Shown here one piece after another: positions 52,202 through 60,244 of a DNA stretch of 64,000 nt. This DNA is from Gammaproteobacteria bacterium (GTDB lineage: Bacteria > Pseudomonadota > Gammaproteobacteria > Legionellales > Legionellaceae). Within the stretch, counting starts at the first letter, position 1; each line of letters starts with the position of its first letter. The position numbers were made by a program, and so were the translations under genes. Location of the stretch: NCBI GenBank assembly GCA_030147635.1, contig JASBUZ010000036.1:62001-126000 (forward strand), in the 5' to 3' direction. The notes beneath the pieces were generated by a model. The model was given only the letters and a program-made list of their open reading frames with translations. It searched no databases and was not told the origin of the DNA.

Positions 52202-52976
52202 GTTTTTCCTCGATGCAGGGCAAGGTTTTTTCTAATTCTTCTCGGCTTGGATAACTGATAAGAACCGCGCGTCGTGGCCCGTGAAATACAAATAGGCTAC
52301 TGGCTGCAACAGCAGAGCAGTGTCCTTGTGATAGGGCTTCTTGGAAGTGTGTCAACTGGCCGGCTCCCCCCGCTGCAATGACTGGAATATGAACAGCGTC
52401 GGTAATCTGTCGAATTAAGTCGATGTCATAACCTCCCATTTGCCCTTCACGATCGATTGAGGTTATCAATATTTCACCAGCACCTAGAGACTCGGCCCAT
52501 TTGGCTAAGGGCACAGGTTTTTTCTTGAGACGTCGGCTGCCATTGTAGGTATAGGCTTGATAGTGTCCCAACCAGTTTTTTTTAGCATCGATAGAAACAA
52601 CGACACTTTGACTTCCAAACCGCTTTGAGATGTCGCTTACGAGGGATGGATTTTCTATCCAGTTGGAGTTGATAAGAAGTTTTTCTGCACCTGCAGCTAA
52701 GAGCTCAGTTGCTTCTTCAACAGAAGTAATCCCCCCACCAACCATAAGAGGCATAAGACACTCGTTTGCTATTCTCCTGACGAGCTGAGGTGATATCGCT
52801 CGTTTTTCTTTTGTAGCGGTGATGTCTATCAGGGCCAGTTCGTCCACTTCTTTTGTATTAAAAATACGTACTGCATTGAGTGGATCACCAATATATTGGT
52901 GGCGTTTAAAAGCAACGCCCTTGACTAATCCAGTTGACTTGAGTAGTAAGATCGGAATAACTCTTGGTATTAGCAT
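52191..52976 (-). CDS. HisF-like cyclase subunit for sugar amidation (WbuZ type)
   Basis: The protein has 261 residues and a HisF barrel fold: Val-Val-Ser-Ile-Asp-Ala at about 126-131 (the second catalytic Asp region) and Ile-Pro-Val-Ile-Ala-Ala-Gly-Gly-Ala-Gly. In histidine synthesis the first strand reads Cys-Leu-Asp-Val-Lys; here it is Ile-Leu-Leu-Leu-Lys, so the essential Asp11 is Leu. That substitution is typical of WbuZ-type proteins that pass ammonia to a sugar amidotransferase rather than make imidazole. It lies directly after the amidotransferase gene (1 base) and in the same operon as a HisH. Confidence 0.88.
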   Translation of the reverse strand: MLIPRVIPILLLKSTGLVKGVAFKRHQYIGDPLNAVRIFNTKEVDELALIDITATKEKRAISPQLVRRIANECLMPLMVGGGITSVEEATELLAAGAEKLLINSNWIENPSLVSDISKRFGSQSVVVSIDAKKNWLGHYQAYTYNGSRRLKKKPVPLAKWAESLGAGEILITSIDREGQMGGYDIDLIRQITDAVHIPVIAAGGAGQLTHFQEALSQGHCSAVAASSLFVFHGPRRAVLISYPSREELEKTLPCIEEKHAL

Positions 52977-52977
52977 G

Positions 52978-54114
52978 TTAATACAAATATTTTAAGTACA
53001 ATAACTCAGGCAGTAGATTTATATCTGTCATCATTTTAATCACAGATTTCAGCTTAAGCATGAGCGGATAGTAGGTTGGGTAGTCGAGAAACTGTTTTGG
53101 CTTTGCTTGGTAGAGCTCATCCCACTGTTCCATGCTGAGGTCTAGTTTAGAGGTAATATATTCGATGAGCTGCTTTTTATACTCGTAAGGCTCTTCTACC
53201 ATTTTAATGGCTTCTTCTCTAGAGATTTGTTTGGTTCGGACTAGAGCGGACAACTCAGTTTTTCGCTTGTCAATATTGAATTTATGCGGCAGGAGATATG
53301 ACTGAATAAATTCAGTATAGGTTGATTCATGGTGGTGGCCACCGTAATACTCCCAGTTGAGCTCTTTGGTAATGAGCTCTGATATTTCTGCTTGGTTGTA
53401 GGGGCGATAATTTAAGATAGGTATGACCTTGATCCCTTTAACAAATGAGTAGTAGAACAGATCTTTGATGGTAAAGTTATGGAAGTCAGCAAGTTTTTTG
53501 TTGCCAAAAAGGTGTTGAATGCTACGAATATATTTACCATCTATGTAGGTCCATCCGCGAGGTGAAATACCCTCTGTTCGGAAAGAATGCCCATTTAAGA
53601 TATATTTAACCCCTTCTTTTGCTGCAACTTTATGAAGTACACTGTGAATGGCTACATCAGTGGGGACCTCAACATCGGGTACGGAAGCTTTGAGGAAGGC
53701 GACTTGAATATCTTTAAACTCATCCCAGTCGGCAACAACGGTTTCTAAATCAATTTGCAGGATATTTGTGGCGTTACGGAGGTTTTTGACAGCAATCTCT
53801 GAGTTCCAGCCATTGTCGAAGTGCACTGCGAGCGGCCTAAGTCCCAGTTGTTTCGCCATGTAAAGTGTCCATGTACTGTCTCTGCCGCCACTGGCACCAC
53901 AAATGCAATCGTATGGTTTTCCTTTTCCAGCTTTCTTAATTTTTTGTACTAAGGTGTTAAGCTTTTCTTCGCCTTGTGTGCCGAGCGGATATTTGGATTC
54001 TAACAGGTTATGAATTTTGCAAAACTGGCAAACCCCATCGGCATCAAATCTGATTTCAGGGACACAAGTATCCATAATGCATTGGGTGCATCGTGTGGGA
54101 GATGACTGATTCAC
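52978..54114 (-). CDS. N-acetyl sugar amidotransferase (WbuX/PseA family)
   Basis: The protein has 378 residues. The N-terminal Cys-Thr-Gln-Cys (about 9-12) and Cys-Gln-Phe-Cys (about 29-32) form a zinc ribbon. The PP-loop ATPase motif Ser-Gly-Gly-Arg-Asp-Ser-Thr is at about 81-87. This family uses ATP and ammonia from HisH/HisF to convert an acetamido sugar into an acetamidino sugar, as in the pseudaminic and legionaminic acid and B-band O-antigen pathways. hisH and hisF partners flank it with 1-base gaps. Amidino-legionaminic acid is a known part of Legionella LPS, which makes this trio fitting, but the actual sugar here is unknown. Confidence 0.9.
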   Translation of the reverse strand: MNQSSPTRCTQCIMDTCVPEIRFDADGVCQFCKIHNLLESKYPLGTQGEEKLNTLVQKIKKAGKGKPYDCICGASGGRDSTWTLYMAKQLGLRPLAVHFDNGWNSEIAVKNLRNATNILQIDLETVVADWDEFKDIQVAFLKASVPDVEVPTDVAIHSVLHKVAAKEGVKYILNGHSFRTEGISPRGWTYIDGKYIRSIQHLFGNKKLADFHNFTIKDLFYYSFVKGIKVIPILNYRPYNQAEISELITKELNWEYYGGHHHESTYTEFIQSYLLPHKFNIDKRKTELSALVRTKQISREEAIKMVEEPYEYKKQLIEYITSKLDLSMEQWDELYQAKPKQFLDYPTYYPLMLKLKSVIKMMTDINLLPELLYLKYLY

Positions 54115-54115
54115 A

Positions 54116-54730
54116 TTAGATTCCTTCTACAAATTGTTTAAAAAGTTTTAATCCAAATTTATGACTTTTTTCTGGATGAAACTGCACACCGTATATGTTC
54201 TCATGATTTAAGGCAACTGCATATTCGAAGCCATACTTAGCAGTCGCAACGATGTTATCACGATTTTGGCATTGCACATAATATGAATGAACAAAATAAA
54301 ATCGTTTTTCTTCTGTCCCAGGTAAAAGCAGGCTAGGCTTGGTTGGATGGACGATATTCCAACCAACGCAGGGAACACGATAAGGCGTTTTAAGGTGAGA
54401 AAAGTCAAACTTTTTGACTTCGGCATCAAACCATCCTAACCCCGGCTTACTCCCTTCTTCACTGCTTTTAGCCATAAGCTGCATGCCAATGCAAATGCCA
54501 AGTATTGGGGTTTTTCTTTCTATGACCTGATGATGCAGCCCTTCAAGTAAGTCGAGTTTTTCAAGATTGTGAATCCCTGTATCAAAGGCACCAACGCCCG
54601 GTAGTATGAGCTTATCTGCTTGCTCGATGTCAGATACCTTGTCAGAAACGATAGCATCCTGTCCCATTTTTCTTAAAATATTCAGAATGGAATAGATATT
54701 TCCCATTTTATAATCGATGACAACTATCAT
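54116..54730 (-). CDS. HisH-like glutamine amidotransferase for sugar amidation (WbuY type)
   Basis: The protein has 204 residues of the class I glutaminase fold. The nucleophile is in Leu-Gly-Ile-Cys-Ile-Gly-Met-Gln at about 77-84, and the His-Glu pair is in Gly-Val-Gln-Phe-His-Pro-Glu-Lys-Ser near 183-191. It releases ammonia from glutamine for the HisF-like and amidotransferase partners next to it. No other histidine-synthesis gene is nearby, which supports a sugar-modification role. ATGA overlap with the preceding membrane protein gene. Confidence 0.92.
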   Translation of the reverse strand: MIVVIDYKMGNIYSILNILRKMGQDAIVSDKVSDIEQADKLILPGVGAFDTGIHNLEKLDLLEGLHHQVIERKTPILGICIGMQLMAKSSEEGSKPGLGWFDAEVKKFDFSHLKTPYRVPCVGWNIVHPTKPSLLLPGTEEKRFYFVHSYYVQCQNRDNIVATAKYGFEYAVALNHENIYGVQFHPEKSHKFGLKLFKQFVEGI

Positions 54731-57027
54731 GACAGTTCTCGGATGGTAATGTTTAGTGTGATGGGGTTATTTTTGGAGTGAATCATTAAGCTGAGTTTAT
54801 CTCCTATCTCTTTTTTGATATCGGCGGTTGAAAATAAAAACTCACTTGCTCCATCGTACGTATAGTATGCAATAGGTTGGTAGATTGTGCGCGCAGAGAT
54901 CTGATAGAAAGTACCTTCTTGTTCAGGAACAATTTTGATTACGAACTGCTTTTTCTCAGCTAGGTCCAGTTCCAGCATTTGGCTGCTTCCAGCTCCTAGC
55001 GAGCTGGTGAGCTTTTTGACAGGTTTTGTTGCGTTTTCTTTTTGGGGAGCATGGTTGAGCCGGTAGAATAAGTAGTTGCCTTTGTGTACGGCTAAGGTGA
55101 CGTATTTGGGATCTGCAAGTAGTTTTGAGAATTGAGACTGCATCAAAATACTTGGGCGATAATACGAAACAAAAATGCCTTCAATTTGTTGTTTTTTTAA
55201 GGCGTGATATAAATCGTCCGGAGTCTCGAATTGATACAGCGATAGCAGCCTATCATCTAGGTGAGTATAAATTTTTAAACTAGGAAAAAACTGATATAGC
55301 TGTGCATTATCAAAGGCAAGGATACTTTGTGGGGGGCTGATATTTTGACTGATATAGTGGACTACATCCCCCATACCTGGCATTAAATGGTTTAAATTTT
55401 GATTTTTATTTTGTGCTTGAAAGGTACTCGGGGTAAAAGAGTAGACGCCGTAGCTGACTCTCATATACTTGAATAAAAGTCCGGATAGCCCGATTCCAAG
55501 CCCTAAAAAAATAAAATGTGTGTACGGAACGCTTTTTCCCCATAAAAGGATTCTATTGTATAAATGTGAGACCAATAGGAGGCTTTTATTTTTCCAGTGT
55601 AGTAGTTTTTTAATAGTGAAGCGCTCTAGTGCCGCATAGACAAATAGAATAATAGAAGGGTAGACGGTAAATAAGTACCGGAAGTTTTTAACGATTAACT
55701 CCTGGTTGGCAAAGATAGAGATTAAGACGACCGAATAAAAGCCGAGGATGAACAGGAAGTGTTCTGAGTAGGCTTGTAGAGGTTTTTGTTTGATTGCTAA
55801 GCAGTTTAAAAATGCCTGTTTTAACTCTAGAAAATAGCTTTTAATATTAAGCACCCCAAGGCAGAGTGCTAAGAAGAAAAGATAGCCATAGGTGGATTTA
55901 TCAAAGGCAAAAAACTGGTTGAAAATGACGTGAAGCATGTGCTCGATTGAAAATAAGTTTCTTTCGAAGCGCATATAATGTTGATAGTTAAAGTTATCCC
56001 ATATGGGCAGAGTGTCTGAAATGGGTTTACCAATGTGATATAAGTTTACTGCGTATTGAATACCTCCGAGAGCGAAAGCAATCAATGCAATCGTGAGGAC
56101 GTTCATGTACTTCTTGGCAATACTGTGCTCAACGTAGCTTGCTAGGTAAATAATGAGTATTAAAAGTGTAAATAATAAGCCGGAAGAATGAACCGCGAGA
56201 CAAGTGGCAAGTGATAGTGCAAATAAAATGAGTGTATTAGTCGTCCGGGCTTTGATGCGCGTATTTAAGAGCGCAAACGCCAATAGAAAATAACTGAAGC
56301 GAAAGGGATCTAGTCCATTGGGAAGTATAAAAACGGTGCAAGCATACACGCTGGTTAATAAGCTAAATATCAGCACACAGAAACCAAGCAGATATTTTTT
56401 TCGCATCAAGACGAGCATCATGGATAAAAACAGCACGGAGTAATACGCAGAGATATAATTGTTGACGCGAAAATAATCGGCAGAGCCTTGGATAATATGT
56501 CCTAAGCTTAAGACGAGTGTGTAAAAGGGTGGATGGAATACGTGTGCACTAAATGCATTGTTTTCATTGACAATCATACCCTGGTAGATAAGCGCCTTTT
56601 TTTGGTATAAAAGTTTACCTATTTGATAATAGTCCATGAGGTCACTACCAAAAGGTCTGATGAGTATTATGGTATAAGCTAATGCCAGTATGCTGAATAC
56701 AATAGGGAGTTTCAGCAGTCCATTCCTTTTAATTTCTGTTAAAATTGACTGTTTGAAACTTGAGTAGCTGGAGAAAGAAAACAAGAAAAATATGAGGGCA
56801 TTCATACTAATAATACTGGTTAAATAAACGCTATCGCTATATTTTGGCAATAAAGCGTATTCTCCGGCCAATAAGAGGCAATTGACTGCAACTGTTAGTA
56901 AACAACTGTAGATGTAGACGGCTGTGGGAGAGTCATTTGCTTTTAATATTTTTTGATGCAAGCCTGAAGCGTGGCCAAAAGGGAAGACTATAAATAGAAG
57001 GGTAAATAAAAACAGCTCCATCAACAT
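54727..57027 (-). CDS. Polytopic membrane protein, GT39/GT-C-like glycosyltransferase candidate
   Basis: The protein has 766 residues. About twelve or more hydrophobic helices fill residues 1-540, with Arg-Pro-Phe-Gly-Ser-Asp-Leu-Met-Asp-Tyr-Tyr-Gln at about 124-135 in the first periplasmic loop: an Asp-rich loop like the catalytic loop of GT-C (ArnT/PMT) enzymes. The C-terminal 220 residues form a soluble periplasmic domain. Fusion of a lipid-linked sugar donor to a surface acceptor is the usual job of such proteins. It is the first gene of the leftward operon and is divergent from the acylation operon at 57182, with 154 bases between them. Confidence 0.65.
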   Translation of the reverse strand: MLMELFLFTLLFIVFPFGHASGLHQKILKANDSPTAVYIYSCLLTVAVNCLLLAGEYALLPKYSDSVYLTSIISMNALIFFLFSFSSYSSFKQSILTEIKRNGLLKLPIVFSILALAYTIILIRPFGSDLMDYYQIGKLLYQKKALIYQGMIVNENNAFSAHVFHPPFYTLVLSLGHIIQGSADYFRVNNYISAYYSVLFLSMMLVLMRKKYLLGFCVLIFSLLTSVYACTVFILPNGLDPFRFSYFLLAFALLNTRIKARTTNTLILFALSLATCLAVHSSGLLFTLLILIIYLASYVEHSIAKKYMNVLTIALIAFALGGIQYAVNLYHIGKPISDTLPIWDNFNYQHYMRFERNLFSIEHMLHVIFNQFFAFDKSTYGYLFFLALCLGVLNIKSYFLELKQAFLNCLAIKQKPLQAYSEHFLFILGFYSVVLISIFANQELIVKNFRYLFTVYPSIILFVYAALERFTIKKLLHWKNKSLLLVSHLYNRILLWGKSVPYTHFIFLGLGIGLSGLLFKYMRVSYGVYSFTPSTFQAQNKNQNLNHLMPGMGDVVHYISQNISPPQSILAFDNAQLYQFFPSLKIYTHLDDRLLSLYQFETPDDLYHALKKQQIEGIFVSYYRPSILMQSQFSKLLADPKYVTLAVHKGNYLFYRLNHAPQKENATKPVKKLTSSLGAGSSQMLELDLAEKKQFVIKIVPEQEGTFYQISARTIYQPIAYYTYDGASEFLFSTADIKKEIGDKLSLMIHSKNNPITLNITIRELS

Positions 57028-57181
57028 AAAAAAACCTTCACTGAATAAATTGGCTTCATCATATTTTTTTTATTTCTTTTCAGCAAGTATGTTGGAAAAA
57101 TACCTAAGGGATAGAGGATAGCGTTTAATTTATATGTATTATATGATTGGCTGAAAATTTAATGATGCAGAGTTAAAGTTA

Positions 57182-58705
57182 ATGTCTAATTCTTCTAGCA
57201 GGATACTAGGTATTTCAGCGAGCCTGAGAAACTCTAGAATAAATAATAAAACTAATCAGTTCTGTGATGAAATCAAATCTATTTTATCTGAAGAGCAACT
57301 TATTCAGTATTTAAAAAAGCAAGGTTCCTTGTTACTAGATGCTTTTGAAAAGGCAGGTCGTGCAGATAAGCTTTCGTACGATGAAATCTATAAAACCTTT
57401 CTTAAACATAAAACTGGAAATGGACTGAGCAATTCTGAAGTTGCCTTAGCTGCAGGTCTTTGGGGGGCATATCAGGAGGGCTCTGATATTTCTCATATTG
57501 CACTCAGTGATTTTTTTCCTGCTTCTGGAGAAGCCAGGAATCTTGGTGTTTTGCGTGAAACCATACGGTCGGCAGATGCTATTTTGCTTTCTGGTCCAGT
57601 TTATTTTGGTGATCGAGGCTCGCTTGCGCATGAGTTTATTGAGTTTTTAAGGTGTGATGAAGTTTGTCGAGCACATGTAAAAAATAAACTTTACGCAGGC
57701 ATCAGTGTTGGTGCTAAGCGAAATGGTGGCCAAGAAACAACTTTGATTTACCAAATGATGGATATGTGTAATATCAATATGTTATCACTAGGAAATAGTA
57801 GTGAAACAACTTCTCAATATGGTGGTACGGTTGTTGCCGGGGATATTGGCATGGCAGCTGATGACACATATGGGCTTAAAACCTCTATCGGCACAGGGCG
57901 TCGTATTGCAAAAGTTAGTCAGATGATGCTTGCTGGTGGTCAAAAGCAAATAAAAGATAAAGTAAATATTTCTATTTGGCTTTTGCAGGATAATCATACA
58001 GAACGTGGCCTGGAGCTTGTTCAAAATTTCTGTCATGATATTGAAAGTAAGATGAGCCGGGTGCAGTTTACGATTTATGATTTTACCGAGCGTGAAGTCA
58101 GGCGTTGTATTGCCTGTGATATTTGTCCAACCCATATTGATGTCTCGGAGAAATATCGCTGTATTATAAAGTCGAAGAGAGATTTATTTAGTGTACAGCA
58201 TGAAGAGCTTATTAACCAAGATGCTATCATTTTAGCTGCTTATAGTCCGACAGATACACGATCGCTGAAGTCTGTTTATCAAAAATTTATAGAGCGTACG
58301 CGATACTTAAGGCGCGATCATTATGTGCTTGGAAATGTATTGACCGCCCCCCTTGTTTTGAGTGAAGTGAATGCAAACCAAAACCTTCATATCCGTATGC
58401 TGACCTCGATGATAAGACATCACACAATCTTACATCACCCGCTACTGGGCTTTGAATATCAACAAGAGATTATTAACTGGGATTTTTTGATTAAGCAGGG
58501 CATCAGTTTTGTCGAAAATACTGTGCAGTTGACCTCTGGAAAGTTGCAAATGGAAGCTTCTAAAGTCACGGACACTTTATACAATCCTCTCGGTTATGTG
58601 TACTCTGCAGCTGAAGCGAAGCATGAAGAAAAACAGGCGAGGCAAGCTCGGATGTTTGAGAAAAGAAAAGAAAACTTTGCCAAAGCCAAAGAGCGTATTT
58701 CATGA
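57182..58705 (+). CDS. Two-domain NAD(P)H-dependent FMN-reductase-like protein
   Basis: The protein has 507 residues and two flavodoxin-like halves. Half one starts Ile-Leu-Gly-Ile-Ser-Ala-Ser-Leu-Arg at 8-16 (phosphate loop), then has a helical insert at about 35-100, then Leu-Ser-Gly-Pro-Val-Tyr-Phe-Gly-Asp at 136-144, the typical flavin-binding SPVY. A Gly-rich Gly-Gly-Gln-Glu-Thr-Thr segment follows at 182-187. Half two (from about 261) has Cys309-x-x-Cys312-x-x-Cys315 and Cys327, like iron-sulphur or disulphide flavodoxin-family proteins. It is the first gene of the Dlt-like operon and overlaps the small gene behind it (ATGA). A redox role in making or activating the acyl group is possible but unproven. 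Confidence 0.75.
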   Translation: MSNSSSRILGISASLRNSRINNKTNQFCDEIKSILSEEQLIQYLKKQGSLLLDAFEKAGRADKLSYDEIYKTFLKHKTGNGLSNSEVALAAGLWGAYQEGSDISHIALSDFFPASGEARNLGVLRETIRSADAILLSGPVYFGDRGSLAHEFIEFLRCDEVCRAHVKNKLYAGISVGAKRNGGQETTLIYQMMDMCNINMLSLGNSSETTSQYGGTVVAGDIGMAADDTYGLKTSIGTGRRIAKVSQMMLAGGQKQIKDKVNISIWLLQDNHTERGLELVQNFCHDIESKMSRVQFTIYDFTEREVRRCIACDICPTHIDVSEKYRCIIKSKRDLFSVQHEELINQDAIILAAYSPTDTRSLKSVYQKFIERTRYLRRDHYVLGNVLTAPLVLSEVNANQNLHIRMLTSMIRHHTILHHPLLGFEYQQEIINWDFLIKQGISFVENTVQLTSGKLQMEASKVTDTLYNPLGYVYSAAEAKHEEKQARQARMFEKRKENFAKAKERIS

Positions 58706-58863
58706 AACAATTAAGGAAAATGAAAAGAATACTGTTTTTTTTTGCTGAGATGCTTATTCAATTTGTTCAGTTCTCTTTTTGGACCGCCATTCTTGCTGCA
58801 ACGCTATATGTGCTTGTTTTTACTGGCTCAGATCTAAGTCAATTTAGGTATACAGGTTTCTAA
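58702..58863 (+). CDS. DltX-like membrane microprotein
   Basis: This is a 53-residue protein with basic N-terminus (Met-Lys-Gln-Leu-Arg-Lys), one membrane helix at about 22-40, and a short outside tail ending Phe48-Arg-Tyr50-Thr-Gly-Phe53 at the very C-terminus. That fits the FxYxxF motif at the C-terminus of DltX, the small subunit of Gram-positive Dlt systems, where the Tyr is proposed to relay the acyl group between DltB and DltD. Coupling is seen on both sides: ATGA with the gene before and TAATG (58861-58865) with the SGNH gene after. Position, size, topology and end motif all agree. Short enough to be missed by ordinary gene calling. Confidence 0.8.
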   Translation: MKQLRKMKRILFFFAEMLIQFVQFSFWTAILAATLYVLVFTGSDLSQFRYTGF

Positions 58864-59981
58864 TGTTTGATAGGCTCAAGAAAGCATTGGTTGTGACTGT
58901 ATTTCGACCTAGGCTGTTGCCAATACTGTTTTCTGTTCTACTTGTGTTGAGCGTGTGTTTTTATGCAAATTACGCTATGCAACAGCCGAAGCAGCTATTT
59001 ATGCCAGATGATTATGGCTATGTTCAATACGTAGTTAAGCACTTGTTCAAAAAAAACAAACGCGCGGTTGTTGTGCTTGGTGGCTCGTCAGGGCGGGAGG
59101 CCATCATGCCTCCAGAAGACGTGACACAAGCATTATCGAAAAAGCTACAGCGGGAAACGCCGTTTTTTAATTTATCTTCGAGCTCTCAAACTTTGGCGGA
59201 AAGTTTGGGGCTACTGTCCAGCTTAGCGTTTGGACCTGACTCGTTAGTTATTTTAATTATTAATGCCCACGGCCTAAGCCAGAGCACTGAAGAAACAATT
59301 AAGCAATACTATAATCCAAGATTACCGTTTCTTGACTACTCTGAAGTGAAGACGTTTTTAGATAAAATGGGCGCCCCGGTTTCACCGCTGTATTTTTGGT
59401 CTAAAAATAAAATTTGGTTGGATAGGATGTTTGAAGTTGCTTCACGCCGTTTAGATGTACAAGTACCATCTCAAAAGGTGTACAACCTACAACACATGAA
59501 AGCCGTTCTTCATGAAATATTTTTTGTTGGCATGATGGGCGACTACTATCCTTATACTTATGTATATCAAGATACAAATAGGCAAGTATTAAACTCACCT
59601 AAAACACAAGATGAAAAGCAACAGTTAGTTGATACTCTAGCAGCTAATCTTAGAGGCACGTATCTTCAAAATAAATCCCTGAATATGCAGCTAATGATGC
59701 ATATTTTAAATGTGGCCAAGAGAAAAAAAGCTCGTGTTGTTTTCCTCTTATTGCCGCGAGATCCCATAGCACGTACGGTAGAAGATAGTTTGTTCAGCAC
59801 CTTCAAGTTAGACTTAGAGCAACTTAAATTGCCAGATTATACTTTAATTGATTATTCATCTTTATCTACATTTAATTCAGAGGATTTCTATGATTTACAT
59901 CATATGATGCCAAGTGGCAGGGAGAAGTTTAATCCCATATTTCTTAATTTAGTCACCACTCAGTTGGAGAAAACCGCATGA
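58863..59981 (+). CDS. Membrane-anchored SGNH protein, DltD-like
   Basis: The protein has 372 residues. One membrane helix (about 18-38) places the rest in the periplasm. Val-Leu-Gly-Gly-Ser-Ser-Gly at 71-77 supplies the SGNH nucleophile region (Gly74-Ser75-Ser76), and Asp344-Leu-His-His347 near the end is the DxxH pair of DltD/AlgX-type proteins. Such proteins act outside the membrane in acyl transfer from the MBOAT partner to the polymer, or in editing. ATG at 58863 shares its A with the TAA of the microprotein gene (TAATG), and the stop overlaps the carrier-protein gene (ATGA). Confidence 0.78.
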   Translation: MFDRLKKALVVTVFRPRLLPILFSVLLVLSVCFYANYAMQQPKQLFMPDDYGYVQYVVKHLFKKNKRAVVVLGGSSGREAIMPPEDVTQALSKKLQRETPFFNLSSSSQTLAESLGLLSSLAFGPDSLVILIINAHGLSQSTEETIKQYYNPRLPFLDYSEVKTFLDKMGAPVSPLYFWSKNKIWLDRMFEVASRRLDVQVPSQKVYNLQHMKAVLHEIFFVGMMGDYYPYTYVYQDTNRQVLNSPKTQDEKQQLVDTLAANLRGTYLQNKSLNMQLMMHILNVAKRKKARVVFLLLPRDPIARTVEDSLFSTFKLDLEQLKLPDYTLIDYSSLSTFNSEDFYDLHHMMPSGREKFNPIFLNLVTTQLEKTA

Positions 59982-60244
59982 GTCATGAAGCTTCAGAACA
60001 AATTTTTTTGTATTTATCTCAAGAGTGTGGTTTAGATGTCCAGCAAATAACACCCAATACATCTTTATTTCTTTCTGGACGCTTAGATTCGATTGATGTG
60101 ATACAGCTGATAGTTTTTTTAGAAAAAAAATTCGCCATTAAAATTAATGCATTTGATGTCAGCTTAGAGCGCTTAGATAGCGTGAGCAAGATACTTGCCT
60201 TTTTAGAAACCAAGGGTATAACAACATGCGCTTTAAGCGATTGA
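59978..60244 (+). CDS. Acyl/aminoacyl carrier protein, DltC-like
   Basis: The protein has 88 residues: a carrier-protein domain with the phosphopantetheine Ser in Arg-Leu-Asp-Ser-Ile-Asp-Val-Ile at about 33-40. The four-helix layout is normal; the helix after Ser is hydrophobic as in DltC. The last residues are extra. It would carry the acyl group as a thioester made by the ligase encoded at 61923 and pass it to the MBOAT protein. It overlaps the gene before it by 4 and the gene after it by 19 bases. Confidence 0.9.
   Translation: MSHEASEQIFLYLSQECGLDVQQITPNTSLFLSGRLDSIDVIQLIVFLEKKFAIKINAFDVSLERLDSVSKILAFLETKGITTCALSD

Noticed and set aside
52191..54730. hisF and hisH copies as part of histidine biosynthesis
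   Set aside because: The HisF copy has Leu for the catalytic Asp of strand 1 and the genes flank a sugar amidotransferase; no other his gene is present.
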